Shown: positions 61,847-64,000 of the stretch, piece after piece
How the letters are laid out: the number at the start of each line of letters is the position of its first letter
How positions within the stretch are numbered: position 1 is the stretch's first letter
Assembly: GCA_963708425.1 (NCBI GenBank)
Contig: OY970206.1
Location: 1,364,001 to 1,428,000 of the forward strand
Length of the DNA: 64,000 nt
Reading direction: 5' to 3'
DNA from: JACMNW01 sp963708425
GTDB taxonomy: Bacteria > Pseudomonadota > Alphaproteobacteria > Rhodobacterales > Rhodobacteraceae
Notes under the pieces: model-generated
What the model was told of the DNA's origin: nothing
Seen by the model: only the letters and a program-made list of their open reading frames with translations
The model's database searches: none
Program-made: the position numbers and the translations under genes

Positions 61847-62848
61847 ATGCTGAACGTAGGACTTCTCGGCGCTGGCCGCATCGCAGGCGTACATGCCACG
61901 GCCATCACCACCAACCCCGGCAGCCGCCTGATCGCCGTGTCGGACATCAACGCCGATGCGGCTGGCAAGCTGGCCAGTGCCTACGGGGCCGAAGTGCGCA
62001 CCACCGATGCCATCCTGAACGATCCCACCATCAACGCCGTCCTGATCGCCACCTCGACCGACACCCATTCCGACCTGATTGAACGCGCGACCGCTGCTGG
62101 CAAAGCCGTGCTGTGCGAAAAGCCGGTCGATCTGTCGCTTGCCCGCGCCCAAGCCTGCCAGAAAGTCGTCGCCAAAAACGGCCAACCCGTGATGATCGGC
62201 TTCAACCGCCGCTTCGATCCAAACTTCGCCGCCCTGAAAGCTGCACTGGACAAAGGCGAGATCGGCAAGCCCGAACTGCTGTCGATCACCTCGTTCGACC
62301 CCGCCCCGCCACCAGTCGCCTACATCAAAGTCTCGGGCGGCCTGTTCCGCGACATGATGATCCATGATTTTGACATGGCCAATTTCATCATGGGGGCGGC
62401 TCCACAAACAGTAACCGCCGTCGGCACCTCGATCGTCGATCCCGCCATCGGGCAGGCAGGCGATGTCGATACCGCCGTTGTCACCCTAACCTATGCCGAC
62501 GGTCGCATCGCAGTCATCAAAAACTCCCGCCGCGCGGTTTACGGCTATGACCAGCGCGTAGAACTGCTTGGCTCCGAAGGGTTGCTGCAGGCACAGAATA
62601 TGCTGGAAAACACCGTGGTGAAATCCACCACCGCCGGGGTGACAGGTGCCAAGCCCACCTACTTCTTCCTCGAACGCTACATGCCTGCCTACGCCGCCGA
62701 ATGGGCCGCTTTCGTTGCTGCCGTCAACGCAGGCTCGGCCCTTCCCGTCACGCTGGCTGACGGTATCGCAGCCCTTGCAATGGCCGAAGCGGCAACGCTT
62801 TCAGCCAAATCCGGCGCGCCTGTCAAACTGGCGCAGGTTGGCGCGTAG
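61847..62848 (+). CDS. Gfo/Idh/MocA-family dehydrogenase (IolG-like)
   Basis: A 333-residue NAD(P)-dependent dehydrogenase. The Rossmann motif is GLLGAGRIAGVHATAI (about 5-20), the catalytic lysine is in CEKPVDL (about 90) and the second-domain motif is GGLFRDMMIHDFDMANFIMG (about 164-183) with the active-site Asp and His. That motif is typical of inositol 2-dehydrogenase (IolG) and MocA. AAGGA precedes the ATG. It ends the operon; a terminator follows at 62914. Confidence 0.92.
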   Translation: MLNVGLLGAGRIAGVHATAITTNPGSRLIAVSDINADAAGKLASAYGAEVRTTDAILNDPTINAVLIATSTDTHSDLIERATAAGKAVLCEKPVDLSLARAQACQKVVAKNGQPVMIGFNRRFDPNFAALKAALDKGEIGKPELLSITSFDPAPPPVAYIKVSGGLFRDMMIHDFDMANFIMGAAPQTVTAVGTSIVDPAIGQAGDVDTAVVTLTYADGRIAVIKNSRRAVYGYDQRVELLGSEGLLQAQNMLENTVVKSTTAGVTGAKPTYFFLERYMPAYAAEWAAFVAAVNAGSALPVTLADGIAALAMAEAATLSAKSGAPVKLAQVGA

Positions 62849-62913
62849 CAGCCCCGATCTTTGCCATGGAACGACTCAGCTTCTGGTGGTATGATCTTGC
62901 TACGAAAAACAAA

Positions 62914-62938
62914 TTCAGCGGCATGAATTGCCGCTGAA
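62914..62938 (+). terminator. Terminator of the catabolic operon
   Basis: A 10-bp perfect stem (TTCAGCGGCA with TGCCGCTGAA) and five-base loop, followed by CTTTACTTT, lies 65 bp after the last gene. The T-tract is interrupted, so some read-through is possible. Confidence 0.7.
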
Positions 62939-63127
62939 CTTTACTTTGACCTGTTATTTTTAGGTCGGCACCTAGCCTGATATGGCATCGCCCAATTTCC
63001 AACGGGCCCTGCCATAAGCACTTGATTTAAAACCGCTACTACAATCGCTTCACCTGCGATTGACGATGGCTGCGCGGCTATTTTGCCGCAAACCTGCCAA
63101 TTCATTTCAAACCCCGGAGTATTTAGA

Positions 63128-64000
63128 ATGGCGACCACTGAACAAAAAAAGTCCTTGGAAACTCTAAAAGAAACCATGGCACTGAACGAGGCCGAAGGAA
63201 CCCCGCTCTTCGTGCCCGATCTCAAAGCAATTGGTCTTGCCGCCGATACCCAACTGGAATCGGGGGCCGAAGCCGCCGTCCAGCCCATCACCTATGAAGA
63301 GGTGCTGGAATCCATCTGCGGTGTTGTCGACGACTCGCAAGAGGTCGAACAATATGACGGCACTCTCGGCGTCACCGTGGCCTTCGTGGCAGGTCGCCAA
63401 TCCGCCGCAGCCCAGGTGCAATGGAACGATAACCTCGCCACCCTGTTCACCAACCCAGGCAACGTCAGTGGTCAGCGCTGGGGGTCCGGCACCATGATCG
63501 CCGACGATATTTTCCTGACCTGCGGGCATCTGTTCGATGATGTTGCAAGCACCTGGCAGATGCCACGGGACAACGGCACAGGCGCTATCATCGCCCCGGC
63601 GCAAAAGGCCCTCAACATGCGCCTGAACTTCAACTTTCAAGAAGACCCCGCTGGCACCATGCGCCCCGAACAAAGTTTCCCGATTACCCAGCTGATCGAA
63701 TACCGCCTTGGCGGGATCGACATGGCGGTTTGCCGGATCGGCGGCAATCCCGGTGCCATCTTCGGGCGCACCCGCGTCTCGCTTGATGACGCCGCGCTGA
63801 ATGACATGATCTGCATCATCGGCCATCCGGCGGGAATGCCCAAGCGCATCGAGGCTGGCCCGGCAACCGACCTGACGGGTGACGCCATCCGCTACAACGA
63901 CATCGACACTTTGGGTGGCAATTCCGGCTCGGGCGTGTTGCACGCCAATTCCGATAGCGTCATCGGCGTTCACACCAATGGCGGCTGCAACGCGGCGGGC
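63128..64000 (+). CDS. Trypsin-like serine protease, cut by the window edge
   Basis: The first 291 codons of a chymotrypsin-fold protease with no stop before the window ends. The catalytic triad is complete: His134 (TCGHLF), Asp198 (GGIDMAVCR) and Ser266 (GGNSGSG), resembling V8/glutamyl endopeptidase-like enzymes. The ~100 residues before the domain are acidic and could be a propeptide. There is no Sec signal peptide (MATTEQKKSLETLKETMALN), which is unusual for this fold. GGAG lies 12 bases before the ATG. The neighbours to the right are unknown. Confidence 0.82.
   Translation, partial: MATTEQKKSLETLKETMALNEAEGTPLFVPDLKAIGLAADTQLESGAEAAVQPITYEEVLESICGVVDDSQEVEQYDGTLGVTVAFVAGRQSAAAQVQWNDNLATLFTNPGNVSGQRWGSGTMIADDIFLTCGHLFDDVASTWQMPRDNGTGAIIAPAQKALNMRLNFNFQEDPAGTMRPEQSFPITQLIEYRLGGIDMAVCRIGGNPGAIFGRTRVSLDDAALNDMICIIGHPAGMPKRIEAGPATDLTGDAIRYNDIDTLGGNSGSGVLHANSDSVIGVHTNGGCNAAG

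Noticed and set aside
53194..62848. Including the BNR gene in the moc-like operon
   Set aside because: It converges with the lacI-like gene and is separated from the operon by it, with its own upstream region.

Overview
The window looks like a chromosomal segment of an alphaproteobacterium of the order Rhodobacterales (Rhodobacter/Roseobacter group). This is inferred from the high GC content and strong third-position GC bias, the leuS-lptE-holA order, a DUF2125 protein, a DUF4170 protein beside Kdo-transferase and lpxK genes, short A-run/GC-hairpin terminators, and dispersed palindromic elements of a type common in alphaproteobacteria. No rRNA, tRNA, CRISPR array, prophage or intact insertion sequence was seen.

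Layout. (1) 1-11.0 kb: a non-coding left end, an AT-richer zinc-ribbon hypothetical gene, then ftsK, a dapC-like aminotransferase and an amidase on the minus strand, a UbiH-type hydroxylase on plus, and Trm112, LON-domain, thioredoxin-TPR and xthA genes on minus. (2) 11.0-11.4 kb: two tandem homologous small-RNA candidates on minus, with the decayed start of an MFS transporter gene between and against them. (3) 11.4-22.5 kb: a response regulator, ribA with an overlapping L,D-transpeptidase, an amylosucrase-like GH13 enzyme, yggS, a porin, a DUF3576 lipoprotein and leuS-lptE-holA. (4) 22.5-29.7 kb: a GAF protein, a LysR regulator, and a polyamine-type ABC importer with an aminobutyraldehyde-type dehydrogenase, probably putrescine uptake and oxidation. 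(5) 29.7-35.9 kb: an accessory stretch with hypothetical genes, BaiN-like, MscS and HNH genes, an AT-rich Panacea/PemK-like pair read as a toxin-antitoxin module, and an SDR. (6) 36-48.5 kb: DUF2125, pmbA, a cysQ-like phosphatase, a DEAD-box helicase with a long repeat tail, DUF4170, the Kdo transferase gene, lpxK, a DsbA-like protein, dciA, mutY and an AlkB-type monooxygenase. (7) 48.6-54.4 kb: an acyl-CoA dehydrogenase divergent from an HxlR regulator, a 68-residue small protein, a winged-helix/TPR regulator and a BNR-repeat protein. (8) 54.4-62.9 kb: a LacI-controlled catabolic operon. (9) The right edge cuts a trypsin-like protease gene.

The most interesting system is the LacI-controlled operon (54.4-62.9 kb). 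It encodes a di-iron fatty-acid-hydroxylase-superfamily protein, a CUT2-type sugar importer with a single-domain ATPase, a MocE-like Rieske ferredoxin, a hydroxypyruvate-isomerase-like TIM barrel, a PanB-family protein that has apparently lost PanB metal ligands, and an IolG/MocA-type dehydrogenase. The set recalls rhizopine (moc) and inositol catabolism but differs in gene content, so it may process an O-methylated or otherwise modified cyclitol or sugar; that substrate is inference. Other points worth a second look are the tandem sRNAs, the Panacea pair with a predicted leaderless transcript, a 16-bp palindromic motif repeated in two intergenic regions, and a pair of very strong hairpins inside the catabolic operon.
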